Program-made: the position numbers and the translations under genes | Assembly (NCBI GenBank): GCA_963828015.1 | Contig: CAWHCD010000004.1 | Coordinates: 372,001-436,000 of the forward strand | Length of the DNA: 64,000 nt | Reading direction: 5' to 3' | DNA from: CAVPUA01 sp963828015 | GTDB lineage: Bacteria; Actinomycetota; Actinomycetes; Mycobacteriales; Jatrophihabitantaceae | Shown: positions 27,675 through 41,372 of the stretch, one piece after another | How positions within the stretch are numbered: position 1 is the stretch's first letter | How the letters are laid out: the number at the start of each line of letters is the position of its first letter | The notes under the pieces: model-generated | The model's input: the letters and a program-made list of their open reading frames with translations, nothing else | What the model was told of the DNA's origin: nothing | Database searches by the model: none

Positions 27675-28298
27675 TCAGCTGTCGCGCTCGGACAGGGTCA
27701 CTTCAATGCCACCGACGAGGTCGGCGCACAGGTTGTAGACGACTGAACCGACCGTGGTCAGGGCGATCAGCAGGATGGCGTTCACGGCTCCGATCACCAC
27801 CGCGTACAGGAACACCCGCCCGCCGTTGATCACCCCGGTCGATCCCGGTCCGTTGATCGTGGTGACCGAGCTGTTGATATCGGAGATGACCCCGGTCGCG
27901 CTGAGCAAACCGAACAACAGCATGACGACGATCAGCCAGACCAGGAACAGGAACACCGACAGGACCGCGGCAAAGCGGAACACCGTCCAGGCGTTGACGT
28001 TGCGCAGCTGCAGCCTGGCCCGCCGCGGCCCACGCGCGCCACCGCGCGCACTGGTCTTATTGGGTGCCTTCGCCGGGGTGCTGCCAGCCGGTCCGGGTGC
28101 GGCCGGCGGTCGGGCCGGGCCGCTGGCACCGGCCGCTACCGCAGCACCCGTCGCCGCTGGGGCCCCCGCCGCGGCTGGAGCCAGCGGTGCACCCGCTGTG
28201 CCGACCTGGGCACCCGCCGCAGGTGGAGCCGCCCCGACCTTGGCCTGAGAGCCCTGCTCCAATCGGGTCGGTCCGAAGCCGTCGCCCGGCTCGCTCAT
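27675..28298 (-). CDS. DUF3566 transmembrane protein
   Basis: 207 aa. Residues 1-95 are Ala/Pro/Gly-rich and disordered; the DUF3566 domain follows with two membrane helices (FAAVLSVFLFLVWLIVVMLL and VVIGAVNAILLIALTTVGSV) and the ending ADLVGGIEVTLSE. Found next to gyrA throughout actinobacteria; function unknown. It starts 4 bp after the gyrA stop, so the two are co-transcribed. Confidence 0.88.
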   Translation of the reverse strand: MSEPGDGFGPTRLEQGSQAKVGAAPPAAGAQVGTAGAPLAPAAAGAPAATGAAVAAGASGPARPPAAPGPAGSTPAKAPNKTSARGGARGPRRARLQLRNVNAWTVFRFAAVLSVFLFLVWLIVVMLLFGLLSATGVISDINSSVTTINGPGSTGVINGGRVFLYAVVIGAVNAILLIALTTVGSVVYNLCADLVGGIEVTLSERDS

Positions 28299-28302
28299 GC
28301 AC

Positions 28303-30781
<2,479 letters not shown>

Positions 30782-30808
30782 GCGAAAACCCCTGCTGGAT
30801 TAGATGGC

Positions 30809-32815
<2,007 letters not shown>

Positions 32816-33067
32816 GACTCCCTCTCACCCACCGTCGCCCGGCAGGCAAACTCGACAAAGATTGATAAAATTACCCGTGAGTACCGGGCGGCGGACGCCC
32901 ATCTGCGCGTCGCTACCCAACCTCGTCCAGTCTAGTGGAATCACCGACAGAAAGCTGGCTTTGACGCCCTCTGGCGCCGCCGTGGCGGCATTAGATCGCC
33001 CCGGGTCGATTCCCGGTATGCAGAAGGCGGGGTCAGGGCCTTGACGGGGCGATCAGCGGTGAGTAGC

Positions 33068-33661
33068 TCAGCCGTAGGTGTCACGGGGGCCCCGCGCTCC
33101 GCGGACCGACCACCCGCCGTGCTTCCAGCTCGGACCACTCGGCCCGCTGACTACCAACGCCGTGACCACGCCGGCGCCCAGCTCGTCGGCCAGCCGGGCG
33201 AGCAACTTGGAGCTGATCATGCGCAACTGGGTCGCCCAGGCCGTCGACTCGGCGCCGATGCGCAGTTCGCCGCTGCGCAGTGACTCCGGCCGGCAGTGCC
33301 GGGCGATATCGGCCCCCACCAGCGTCGGCCAGTCGGTGAAGATGCGGGCCTCGGTGACCGGCCGCTGCCAACCCCGGTCGTCCATCAGCCCGTTCAGGAT
33401 GCCGCCGACCAGCTGCGGGTCCCGATCATCCGGGCCCGAACCCGAGTACGTGTCACCGGCCCTGCGCCGCCGGCGGGGTTTCCGGGCTGCTCGCCCCAGC
33501 CCCTGCGCCTGGCGCAATGCGGCCCGAGTCAGATCGTCAGTGGAATCTTTGTCGGCAACTGTCGGGTTCTTATCCACAGGTCCAGGTGTTTGTCCACCGT
33601 CAGTTGTGGACAAGGGTGTGACCTGGGTCGCAGGCGATAGCGGTTGATCGTCAGCGGACAC
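33068..33661 (-). CDS. DciA/DUF721 replication protein
   Basis: 198 aa from GTG 33661, which overlaps the recF stop by 11 bp; an ATG further upstream would overlap recF more. The N-terminal 80 residues are polar and basic (RKPRRRRR); the DUF721 domain (about 95-180) shows TDWPTLVGADIARHCRPESL and ESTAWATQLRMISSKLLARL. In bacteria lacking DnaC/DnaI loaders, DciA recruits the replicative helicase. Three DnaA-box 9-mers lie inside its 5' coding region (33570-33613). Confidence 0.88.
   Translation of the reverse strand: MSADDQPLSPATQVTPLSTTDGGQTPGPVDKNPTVADKDSTDDLTRAALRQAQGLGRAARKPRRRRRAGDTYSGSGPDDRDPQLVGGILNGLMDDRGWQRPVTEARIFTDWPTLVGADIARHCRPESLRSGELRIGAESTAWATQLRMISSKLLARLADELGAGVVTALVVSGPSGPSWKHGGWSVRGARGPRDTYG
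33570..33613. promoter_or_regulatory. Cluster of three DnaA-box-like 9-mers inside dciA
   Basis: TTATCCACA (33570-33578, perfect), TTGTCCACC (33590-33598, one mismatch) and TGTGGACAA (33605-33613, perfect actinobacterial box on the minus strand). Confidence 0.6.
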
Positions 33662-34796
33662 GCCGCACCTGCCCGTCGTGCACGTCGTAGCGGGCACCGG
33701 TCAGACCGGCGGGGACGTCACCCACGACGGCGGCGGTGATCAGCGTCTGCTCGGCGGCGTCGGCCACCGCGGCCAGCTGCTCACGACGGGCCGCATCGAG
33801 CTCGGCGAAGACGTCATCGAGTATCAGCACGGGCTCGGTCCCCTCGTGCCGCAGTAGCTCATAACTACCCAGGCGCAATGCCAACGCACTCGACCAGGAC
33901 TCGCCGTGGCTGGCGTAGCCCCGCACCGGGAGCTCACCGAGTCGTAGTTCGAGCTCGTCGCGGTGCGGGCCAACGAGGTTCACCCCTCGATCTAACTCAT
34001 TGGGCCGGACCCGGGCCAGCTCGGCCAGTAGCGCGGCTCGAAGCAGGTCCACGGAGTCGTTGGCCAGTCCGCGCAGGTCCGGCAGCGTCGCGCCGAGTGA
34101 GCTGATATAGGTCATCGTCAGCGGGGCACTACTGGGTGCGACCTGCGCGTACGCCGCCCCGGCATGGGGCGCCAGTGCGTTGACCGCGTCCAGCCGCGCG
34201 GCCAGCAGTTCGGCACCATGCGCGGCCAGCTGGGCGTCCCAGACATCCAACGTGCTCAGATCGGCCGAGGCCCCGCCGCGGCGAGCAGCCCCGGAGGACT
34301 TCAGCAGGGTGGCTCGCTGCTTGAGGACCCGCTCGTAGTCAGCCCGGACACCGGCCAGCCGCGGGCTGCGCACGACGATCAGTTCGTCGAGGAAGCGTCG
34401 TCGTTCAGCCGGATCTCCCCGAACTATGGCGAGGTCCTCAGGCGCGAACAGGACGGTCCGCAGGATCCCGGCGATCTCCCGGGCCCGCGTGGGGGCCGCC
34501 CCGTTGAGCCGGCCGCGATTGGCCTTCCCGGCGATGATCTCTACCTCGAGCCGCAGCTCGCGGCCGTCGGAGACCACCGCGGCCCGAGTGATAGCGCGCT
34601 CGGCCCCGGAACGTACGAGGGGGGCGTCGGTCGGGACCCGATGACTGGACAGCGTGGCCAAGTAGCCCAGGGCCTCGATCAGGTTCGTCTTTCCCTGCCC
34701 GTTGGAGCCGACGAACACCGAGACGCCGGCATCGAGGGTCAGATCCACGGTTTCCCAGCTGCGGAAGTCCGCGAGGGTCAGGTGCCGGACATACAC
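33651..34796 (-). CDS. recF: DNA replication and repair protein RecF
   Basis: 381-aa SMC-like ATPase that helps load RecA at gapped DNA. Walker A GSNGQGKTNLIEALGY near residue 30-45, RTVLFAPEDLAIVRGDP in the middle, Walker B EPVLILDDVFAELDAARREQL near 330. It starts 9 bp after dnaN. No gnd gene lies between dnaN and recF, unlike some actinobacteria. Confidence 0.96.
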   Translation of the reverse strand: MYVRHLTLADFRSWETVDLTLDAGVSVFVGSNGQGKTNLIEALGYLATLSSHRVPTDAPLVRSGAERAITRAAVVSDGRELRLEVEIIAGKANRGRLNGAAPTRAREIAGILRTVLFAPEDLAIVRGDPAERRRFLDELIVVRSPRLAGVRADYERVLKQRATLLKSSGAARRGGASADLSTLDVWDAQLAAHGAELLAARLDAVNALAPHAGAAYAQVAPSSAPLTMTYISSLGATLPDLRGLANDSVDLLRAALLAELARVRPNELDRGVNLVGPHRDELELRLGELPVRGYASHGESWSSALALRLGSYELLRHEGTEPVLILDDVFAELDAARREQLAAVADAAEQTLITAAVVGDVPAGLTGARYDVHDGQVRRVR

Positions 34797-34805
34797 GGGC
34801 CGATC

Positions 34806-35939
34806 TCAGCTGGGGAGGCGGACCGGCATGATCAGGTACGTGTAGTCCTCGGTACCCGAGCCGCCGGGTCCCGCCGGGCGCAGCACGACCGGCTTGTTCG
34901 ACGAGGTGAACAGCAGCCGGGCCGTCGCGGTCTCCAGCGCCCCCAGGCCGTCGAGCAGGAACGTCGGATTGAAGGCAGTCGTGATCGGCTCACCCTCGAA
35001 GTCGACCTCGAGCTGCTCCTCGGCCCGGCCCTCGTTCTCCCCGCCGGCGGACAAGCCCACCGAGCCGTCGGCGAACTCCAACCGCACGGGTGTACCCCGA
35101 TCGGCGAGCAGGGCCACCCGCTTGACCGCCTCGACGAACGGGGCGACCGAAACCTGGGCCGAGGAGGCCCAGTCGGTGGGTAGCAGGGTCCGGTACGGGG
35201 GGAACTGCGCGTCGAGCAGCCTGGTGGTGGCTTCCCGCCCGGAGGCGGAGAAACCGATAATGCCCTCACCGGAGGCCCCCGAGGACAACGCGATGGTCAG
35301 TTGCTCACCGTGGCCGAGGCTCTTGGCCGCGTCAGCGAGAGTGCGGGCGGGAACCAGCACCTGGACGGGCTCGGCCCCGACCGCGGCCGGCGTCCAGGTC
35401 AGCTCGCGCACGGCCAGGCGATAGCGGTCGGTCGCCGCCAGGGTGAGCCGGTCACCGTCGATCTCCAGGCGGACCCCCGTCAGCATCGGCAGCGTGTCAT
35501 CGCGGCCGGCGGCGATCGCTGACTGGGCGACCGCGGTGGCGAAGGCCCCGCTCTCGACCGTGCCCGCGGTGGAGGGCATGTCCGGCAGTCTCGGGTAGTC
35601 CTCGACCGGCATCGTGGGCAGCGTGAAACGCGCCGAACCGCACGCGATTGTCAACCGAGAGCCGTCCAGGGCGATCTCGACCGGATGCGGGGGCAGAGCC
35701 TTGGTGATGTCAGCGAGCAGCCGACCCGAGGCCAGTGCCTGACCCGGGTTGCCGGCACTGATCGGCACGCTGATCTGGGTCGAGGCCTCGAGGTCGAAGC
35801 CGGAGATCGAAAGCGTGTCGCCCTCGACGGTCAGCAGCAGGCCGGCCAGGACCGGCACGGTGGGGCGGCTGGCCAGGCTGCGCGCGGCCCACGACACGGC
35901 GTCGGCCAACACATCGCGCTCGACCCGGAACTTCATCAT
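34806..35939 (-). CDS. dnaN: DNA polymerase III beta sliding clamp
   Basis: 377 aa of three beta-clamp domains: N-terminal FRVERDVLADAVSWAARSLA, central domain around EDYPRLPDMPS, and the C-terminal TYLIMPVRL. Starts at one of two adjacent ATGs, with GAAAGGA upstream. Lies directly downstream of oriC. Confidence 0.97.
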   Translation of the reverse strand: MMKFRVERDVLADAVSWAARSLASRPTVPVLAGLLLTVEGDTLSISGFDLEASTQISVPISAGNPGQALASGRLLADITKALPPHPVEIALDGSRLTIACGSARFTLPTMPVEDYPRLPDMPSTAGTVESGAFATAVAQSAIAAGRDDTLPMLTGVRLEIDGDRLTLAATDRYRLAVRELTWTPAAVGAEPVQVLVPARTLADAAKSLGHGEQLTIALSSGASGEGIIGFSASGREATTRLLDAQFPPYRTLLPTDWASSAQVSVAPFVEAVKRVALLADRGTPVRLEFADGSVGLSAGGENEGRAEEQLEVDFEGEPITTAFNPTFLLDGLGALETATARLLFTSSNKPVVLRPAGPGGSGTEDYTYLIMPVRLPS

Positions 35940-36232
35940 GCGGTCCTTTCGTGATTGCCCACAACGTCATTTACCCACAGCAGCCGGCCAACTGAATGGT
36001 GCCGTGCTGTTCATCTAGGGATAGAGATAGTCGTCTGTCGTCATCGCGTCTGTGGACACTGGGGATAACAGCATGCACCCCCGTGCTGACGGGCTTACAG
36101 GGTGTGGAGGACGGCGGGTCAATGTCGTGGGTTCGGTGTACATCTCGTGGACGGCGAGCCGCACTTCGGTGTCATCCACATGACCAACCCACTTATCCAC
36201 AGGTGGACGCACAGTCTGGGAGTAACTCGTGC
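35940..36232. promoter_or_regulatory. Origin of chromosome replication (oriC), dnaA-dnaN intergenic
   Basis: 293 bp with several DnaA-box-like 9-mers: TTACCCACA (35971-35979), TGTGGACAC (36051-36059, minus), TGGGGATAA (36060-36068, minus), TCATCCACA (36172-36180) and a perfect TTATCCACA (36193-36201). Position between dnaA and dnaN is the actinobacterial oriC. The number of clear boxes is modest compared with Streptomyces. Confidence 0.85.
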
Positions 36233-37771
36233 TCACGACCGGGCTCGCAGCTTGATCCGGCTCGTCATCTCGGTGATCTGGTTGTAGACACTCAGACGCT
36301 CGGTCATCAGCCCGCGAATCTTGCGTTCGGCGTGCATCACGGTGGTGTGGTCGCGGCCGCCGAACAGTTCACCGATCTTGGGCAGCGACAGGTCGGTCAG
36401 CTCTCGGCACAGGTACATCGCGATCTGGCGGGCGTTGACCAGTTCACGGCTGCGGGAGGCGCTGACCAGGTCCTCGATGTCGACGCTGAAGTACTCCGAC
36501 GCGACGGCCATGATCGTGGCGGCGGTGATCTCGGGACCATCGCTGTCACTGACCAGGTCCTTCAGCACGGTCTCGGCCAGCTTCATCTCGACGTCCTGGC
36601 GGTTCAGGCTGGCGAACGCGGTGACTCGGATCAGTGCACCCTCGAGCTCACGGATGTTGCTCTGGATCTTGCTGGCGATGAACTCCAGTACCTCCGGCGG
36701 CGGGCTCATGCCCTCCTGCGCCGCCTTCTTGCGCAGGATCGCGATCCGGGTCTCGAGGTCCGGGGCCTGGACGTCGGTGATCAGGCCCCACTCGAAGCGG
36801 GTCCGCAGGCGATCCTCCAGCGTGGACAGCTGCCGGGGGGAACGGTCGGAGCTGATCACGATCTGCTTGTTCGCGTTGTGCAGCGTGTTGAACGTGTGGA
36901 AGAACTCCTCCTGCGTACGTTCGGCGCGCTCGAGGAACTGGATGTCGTCGATCAGCAGCAGGTCAACCGAGCGGTAACGGCTCTGGAAGGCGTGCATCTT
37001 GTCATCGCGCAGTGAGTTGATGAAGTCATTGGTGAACTCCTCACTGCTGACATAACGCACCTTCAGGCCGGGCACCAGGCGACGCGTGTAGTGCCCCATT
37101 GCGTGCAGCAGGTGCGTCTTGCCCAGTCCCGAGTCGCCGTAGATGAACAGCGGGTTGTAGGCCTTGGCCGGCGCCTCGGCGACCGCGACCGCCGCGGCAT
37201 GGGTGAACCGGTTGCTCGATCCGATGACGAAGGTGTCGAAGGTGTACTTCGGATTCAGGTGCGCATCGCGGTCGACGGCCGCGGCCCCACCGGAGTTGCG
37301 GTAGTCCATGGGCGAGGGCCCGCCGAAGCCGCGACCACTGCCGGGCCGGGGGTCGGGGGCGGCGAAGGTGTCGGGCAGTTCGTCATCGAAGTCGTCGAAG
37401 TCGTCGTCCTCGACCCCGGCGAACCCGGCCCGCACGTCAACACCGTCCACACTCTCGGTGCGCTGTACGGTGACCGCGATCTGCACCTCCCGGCCCAGTT
37501 CCTCGGACAAGGCGGACACGATCAAGGGACGCATCCGGGTCTCGAGGTACTCCTTGACGAAGTCGTTGGGGGCCGCGAGCAGCGCCGTGTCCTCGACCAG
37601 GCCGATCGGGCGGGTCTGATCGAGCCACTCCCGTTGATGGGGTCGCACGGTCTCGTCGAAACGCTGGATCGCCTTGGCCCACACGAGGGCCAGTTCATCG
37701 CTTTGGGTCACGGCCGCTGCGTCGGATCTACGCGCTTGGGGGCGGGGGTCGAAGTCACGAACCGGTTCCAT
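36233..37771 (-). CDS. dnaA: Chromosomal replication initiator DnaA
   Basis: AAA+ initiator of oriC. The frame opens at 37834, but homology begins at DELALVWAKAIQRF; ATG 37771 (MEPVRDF) or GTG 37711 (VTQSDELALVW) are better starts; 37771 is used, giving 512 aa. Domain I, an acidic linker (DDFDDFDDELPD), Walker A YGDSGLGKTHLL, Walker B LLLIDDIQFLE, and the C-terminal DNA-binding signature GGRDHTTVMHAERKI are all present. Confidence 0.95.
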   Translation of the reverse strand: MEPVRDFDPRPQARRSDAAAVTQSDELALVWAKAIQRFDETVRPHQREWLDQTRPIGLVEDTALLAAPNDFVKEYLETRMRPLIVSALSEELGREVQIAVTVQRTESVDGVDVRAGFAGVEDDDFDDFDDELPDTFAAPDPRPGSGRGFGGPSPMDYRNSGGAAAVDRDAHLNPKYTFDTFVIGSSNRFTHAAAVAVAEAPAKAYNPLFIYGDSGLGKTHLLHAMGHYTRRLVPGLKVRYVSSEEFTNDFINSLRDDKMHAFQSRYRSVDLLLIDDIQFLERAERTQEEFFHTFNTLHNANKQIVISSDRSPRQLSTLEDRLRTRFEWGLITDVQAPDLETRIAILRKKAAQEGMSPPPEVLEFIASKIQSNIRELEGALIRVTAFASLNRQDVEMKLAETVLKDLVSDSDGPEITAATIMAVASEYFSVDIEDLVSASRSRELVNARQIAMYLCRELTDLSLPKIGELFGGRDHTTVMHAERKIRGLMTERLSVYNQITEMTSRIKLRARS

Positions 37772-38191
37772 CTCTGTCGTTCGGCGAGCCGGCCGACGCA
37801 GCCGACAGAACTGACGATGCACAGAGATTTCCACAGGCTGTGCATCAAGACCGGCCCACTGCTGGGCCGGTGGTCATCGTGGGTCGTGTCGGGCGGCCCG
37901 GTGGGAGAACCTAACAGCGCAAAACCTGCCGCCACAAGCCGTCTCGGCGTGTCGTAGCACCGAACCTGCCGAGCAACGGGCCGCTCGTGTTCTACGTTAG
38001 ACGATTGCGCATCCCTCACCGGACCATGAGCCGGCGCCGGGCTCCGGTTTGACGCAGTCCCGGCCCGATCCGTACCGTTACCAGCGCCTACAACGTCTAG
38101 ACTCCCGACACCTGTGCCGGATGCCCGCTCCCATCGTGAGCGGGCCACCACCCCTAGGCGCATTTTTTCCAGCGATTGATGGAGTTTTCCC
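37772..38191. promoter_or_regulatory. Divergent dnaA-rpmH promoter region
   Basis: 420 bp between dnaA and rpmH, expected to hold both promoters. A weak DnaA-box-like TTTCCACAG lies at about 37829. Individual -10/-35 elements cannot be assigned with confidence. Confidence 0.45.
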
Positions 38192-38329
38192 GTGAGCAAG
38201 CGGACCTTCCAGCCGAACAACCGTCGGCGTGCCAAGACGCACGGCTTCCGCCTTCGTATGCGTACCCGGGCGGGCCGCGCGATCATCTCCGGCCGCCGCC
38301 GTAAGGGCCGCAACGAGCTGTCGGCCTGA
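38192..38329 (+). CDS. rpmH: 50S ribosomal protein L34
   Basis: 45 aa from GTG 38192 (VSKRTFQPNNRRRAKTHGFR, RMRTRAGRAIISGRRRKGR). Complete and typical of actinobacterial L34. First gene of the rpmH-rnpA-yidD-yidC-jag-rsmG-parAB run. Confidence 0.97.
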   Translation: MSKRTFQPNNRRRAKTHGFRLRMRTRAGRAIISGRRRKGRNELSA

Positions 38330-38354
38330 CCTCCAGTCATTGCGGGGGCCCGTC

Positions 38355-38714
38355 GTGCTGCCGTCGACGAACCGAATGCGCTCGTCGAAGGACTTCACCG
38401 ACACGGTCCGTCGTGGCGTTCGTGTTCGCCGGGGAGTGCTGGTGATCCATTTCTTGCACCGCCCGAGCGGGGCGGTGAGCGCGCCCCTGATCGGCCTGGT
38501 CGTCGGTCGAACGGTGGGCTCCAGTGTGGTGCGACATCAGGTCAGCCGGGCGCTACGCGCCCAGTTGAGCGCCCGACTGGACCAGCTGCCGGTGAACTCG
38601 CTCACCGTTATCCGCGCGCTGCCAGGCGCGGGCGGGCTGCCCTCGGCGCGTTTGGGCCGCGACCTGGATGCCGCGCTGGCCCGCCTGGAACTGAGCTCGG
38701 CGGTGACCGCGTGA
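38355..38714 (+). CDS. rnpA: Ribonuclease P protein component
   Basis: 119 aa from GTG 38355 (LPSTNRMRSSKDFTDTVRRG), with GCGGGGG upstream; the open frame extends further back but overlaps rpmH. The RNA-binding helix GSSVVRHQVSRALRAQL corresponds to the RNR motif. Matures tRNA 5' ends with RNase P RNA. Its stop overlaps the yidD start by 4 bases. Confidence 0.94.
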   Translation: MLPSTNRMRSSKDFTDTVRRGVRVRRGVLVIHFLHRPSGAVSAPLIGLVVGRTVGSSVVRHQVSRALRAQLSARLDQLPVNSLTVIRALPGAGGLPSARLGRDLDAALARLELSSAVTA

Positions 38715-39004
38715 ATGCGGTGAGACCCCCCAACCCGTTGGCGCGCGCGGTCATCGCCGCCCTTCGCTTCTACCAGGTCGTGATCAGCCCCTGCTTCGCC
38801 CCGCGCTGCCGGTTCACCCCCAGTTGCAGCGCCTACGCCCTCGAGGCGGTCACCAACTTCGGGCTCGTCCGTGGGACCGGTCTCGCGCTACGCCGGCTGT
38901 CTCGCTGCCATCCGTGGCACCGCGGTGGGCACGACCCCGTCCCGGTCCGCGTTGAGCCGAGCAGGGCCGTCCCGGCCGGGCGACTGAGGAGCACGTCTTG
39001 CTGA
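38711..39004 (+). CDS. yidD: Membrane protein insertion efficiency factor YidD
   Basis: 97 aa from GTG 38711 (GTGA overlap with rnpA). Conserved RFYQVVISPCFAPRCRFTPS, CSAYALEAV and LSRCHPWHRGGHDPVP. Peripheral membrane helper of the YidC pathway. Overlaps the start of yidC by 7 bases. Confidence 0.95.
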   Translation: MNAVRPPNPLARAVIAALRFYQVVISPCFAPRCRFTPSCSAYALEAVTNFGLVRGTGLALRRLSRCHPWHRGGHDPVPVRVEPSRAVPAGRLRSTSC

Positions 39005-40089
39005 ACTATCTCTACACCGCGGTCTCATGGGTCCTGCTGGTGTGGCACCGCTTCTTCGACTTGATCGGAGTTCCGCCGAACAGCGGTATCAACTGGGCCC
39101 TCTCAATCGTCTTCCTGACCATCTCTGCCCGCCTGCTGCTGTTCCGCTTCTTCGTCAAGCAGGTGCATTACCAGCGCAAGATGCAGGAGATGCAGCCGCG
39201 GATGACGGCGATCCGCAACAAGTACAAGGACGACAAACAGACCCAGCAGCGCGAAATGATGAAGCTGCAGCAGGAGGAGGGCTTCAACCCGCTCACCGGC
39301 TGCCTGCCGATCCTGCTCCAGTTCCCCATCTTCATCTCGCTCTTCCACGTGCTGCGTCATCTGTCCAACTCCGCTGCCTACGCGCTGATCTATGAGAAGG
39401 ACCCGAGCGCGCTGTCGGCCCGGGGCCTGCATCAGCTCTCGCTGTACGGCTTCACCCCGTCCGAGACGGCCTCGGCTGCTCGGGCCAACCTGTGGGGCGC
39501 TCCGCTGGCGGCCTCCTTCCACGACACCGCCGCCAAGATTCACCTGCTGGGTGGCACGGTCGCCGCGACCCGCCTGGTCATCCTGCCGCTGCTGATCATC
39601 AGTGCCGCCGCGACGATGGCCACGCAGTTGCTGGTCCGGTCCAACCAGACCACCGCCCCCGAGGGCACCGCGGCGACGATGCAGAAGCTCATGCTCTACG
39701 TCTTCCCGCTGGGCGTGCTGGCCTCGGGCTTGATCTTCAACTTCCCACTCGGTGTGCTCATCTACTGGTTCACCAGCAACCTCTGGACGCTGGGTCAGCA
39801 GGCCTACATCATCCGCTTCCACCCCCCGGAGGATCCGGCCGCGAAGGCGAGCGCGATGTCGACCACGGCCGCAGCGTTGGCCCCGAAACCGGGCGCCAAG
39901 CCGAACTACGCCAAGACCAGGCCGGCCACACCCAGCAATAAGTCGACAAATGAACTTGTCGATGAATCAACAAGTAGCGATGTTCCTGAGTCGCCGACCC
40001 CGCCCCCGGCGCCGAAGCCGGCCACCGGTTCCGGCGGCAACCGCCCGCCCAACAAGCGCCCCAACAACAAGGGCAAGAAGCGTCGCTGA
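38998..40089 (+). CDS. yidC: Membrane protein insertase YidC
   Basis: 363 aa from TTG 38998 (GAGGAG upstream). Short Gram-positive type: five membrane segments with the cytoplasmic hairpin KMQEMQPRMTAIRNKYKDDK, the conserved FNPLTGCLPILLQFPIFISL, and a basic Pro-rich C-terminal tail (PPNKRPNNKGKKRR) expected to contact the ribosome. Inserts proteins into the cytoplasmic membrane with or without SecYEG. Confidence 0.96.
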   Translation: MLNYLYTAVSWVLLVWHRFFDLIGVPPNSGINWALSIVFLTISARLLLFRFFVKQVHYQRKMQEMQPRMTAIRNKYKDDKQTQQREMMKLQQEEGFNPLTGCLPILLQFPIFISLFHVLRHLSNSAAYALIYEKDPSALSARGLHQLSLYGFTPSETASAARANLWGAPLAASFHDTAAKIHLLGGTVAATRLVILPLLIISAAATMATQLLVRSNQTTAPEGTAATMQKLMLYVFPLGVLASGLIFNFPLGVLIYWFTSNLWTLGQQAYIIRFHPPEDPAAKASAMSTTAAALAPKPGAKPNYAKTRPATPSNKSTNELVDESTSSDVPESPTPPPAPKPATGSGGNRPPNKRPNNKGKKRR

Positions 40090-40155
40090 GCGGTCGACCC
40101 ACTGACCTGTACACCGCCGGACGTCCCCGTCCTGGCCCGGAAGGATTGATCGACT

Positions 40156-40734
40156 GTGAGTGACACTGTGAGCGAGACCGAGACTGTGAGCGAAGGCAGC
40201 GAGACCGACGAGCAGGCGCCAGAGCTCAGCTCCCCTGCCCAGACCGGAGACGGCGATGCCGACACCGACGGTGGATCGCTGCTGGTCCAGGAGGGTGATA
40301 TCGCCGCGGACTACCTCGAACGGCTGCTCGACATCGTCGACTACGACGGCGACATCGACCTCGATGTCGAGAACGATCGCGCGATCGTGGCGATCGTCGG
40401 TTCCGGGCTGCAGTCCCTGGTCGGCCCGCAGGGCCAGACGCTCGACGCGCTGCAGGAGCTCACCCGCTTGGCCGTGCAGCAGAAGACCGGCGTACGCAGC
40501 CGGCTGATGCTTGACGTCAGTGGGCACCGGCAGGCCCGGCGGGCGGCCCTGACCACGTTGGCCAACGAGACGGCGGAAACGGTTCGTGCGAGTGGCGAGT
40601 CGGTGCAGCTGGGTGCCATGAACCCGTTCGAGCGCAAGGTTGTCCACGACGTCATCACCTCCCTCGACGGGGTGCGCAGCGAGTCTGTGGGCGAAGAGCC
40701 GAACCGCTGCGTGGTTGTGCTGCTCGACCGGTGA
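40156..40734 (+). CDS. jag: Jag/KhpB RNA-binding protein (KH and R3H)
   Basis: 192 aa from GTG 40156. Acidic N-terminus with a repeat-like VSETETVSEGSETDE, KH domain (SLVGPQGQTLDALQELTRLA) and R3H domain (NPFERKVVHDVITSL). Partners with KhpA in binding small and messenger RNA linked to cell elongation. Stop overlaps rsmG start (GTGA). Confidence 0.93.
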   Translation: MSDTVSETETVSEGSETDEQAPELSSPAQTGDGDADTDGGSLLVQEGDIAADYLERLLDIVDYDGDIDLDVENDRAIVAIVGSGLQSLVGPQGQTLDALQELTRLAVQQKTGVRSRLMLDVSGHRQARRAALTTLANETAETVRASGESVQLGAMNPFERKVVHDVITSLDGVRSESVGEEPNRCVVVLLDR

Positions 40735-41372
40735 TCCAGGCCGCGGCCGTTTTCGGCTCGCGCCCGGACGGGGTCGAGCTGGCCACACGGTTCGGCGAGA
40801 TCCTGGCGACCACCGGCATCGACCACGGCCTGCTGGGGCCGCGAGAACGTGACCGGATCTGGGACCGTCACCTGCTCAACTGCGGCGTCCTGGCGCCCCT
40901 GCTGCCGGTACAGGCCCGGGTGGTCGACGTCGGTTCGGGCGCGGGACTGCCAGGAATCGCCTTGGCCTGCGCCCGGGCCGACTTGCAGATCGTGCTCCTC
41001 GAGCCGTTGCTGCGGCGCGTGCGCTTTCTCGAGGAGACCATCGGTCGACTCGGGCTCTCCGATCAGGTGGAGGTCGTCCGTGGGCGCACCGACTCCCCCG
41101 CGATCCTGACCCAGCTCGGGCGATCCCCGTTCGTTACTGCCCGCGCGGTGGCGCCGTTGGACCGTTTGGTGAGATGGTGCCTTCCGTTACTCGAACCCGG
41201 AGGCCAACTGCTGGCCATCAAGGGCCGTAGCGCTCAGGAAGAGATCGAAGAGCATGCCGCCGACATTCATGCGATGGGCGGGACGGCGATCGAACTGCTC
41301 AGCTGCGGTGTCGGTGTCCTCGATGAGCCGGTACGGGTCGTGGCGGTCCGTCAGATCGAAGGGAAGCGATGA
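40731..41372 (+). CDS. rsmG: 16S rRNA (guanine-N7)-methyltransferase RsmG
   Basis: 213 aa from GTG 40731. Methylates G527 of 16S rRNA. SAM-binding DVGSGAGLPGIALACA near residue 65, family HLLNCGVLAPLL before it, and ARAVAPLDRLVRWCLPLL later. Overlaps parA by 4 bases (ATGA). Confidence 0.95.
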   Translation: MIQAAAVFGSRPDGVELATRFGEILATTGIDHGLLGPRERDRIWDRHLLNCGVLAPLLPVQARVVDVGSGAGLPGIALACARADLQIVLLEPLLRRVRFLEETIGRLGLSDQVEVVRGRTDSPAILTQLGRSPFVTARAVAPLDRLVRWCLPLLEPGGQLLAIKGRSAQEEIEEHAADIHAMGGTAIELLSCGVGVLDEPVRVVAVRQIEGKR

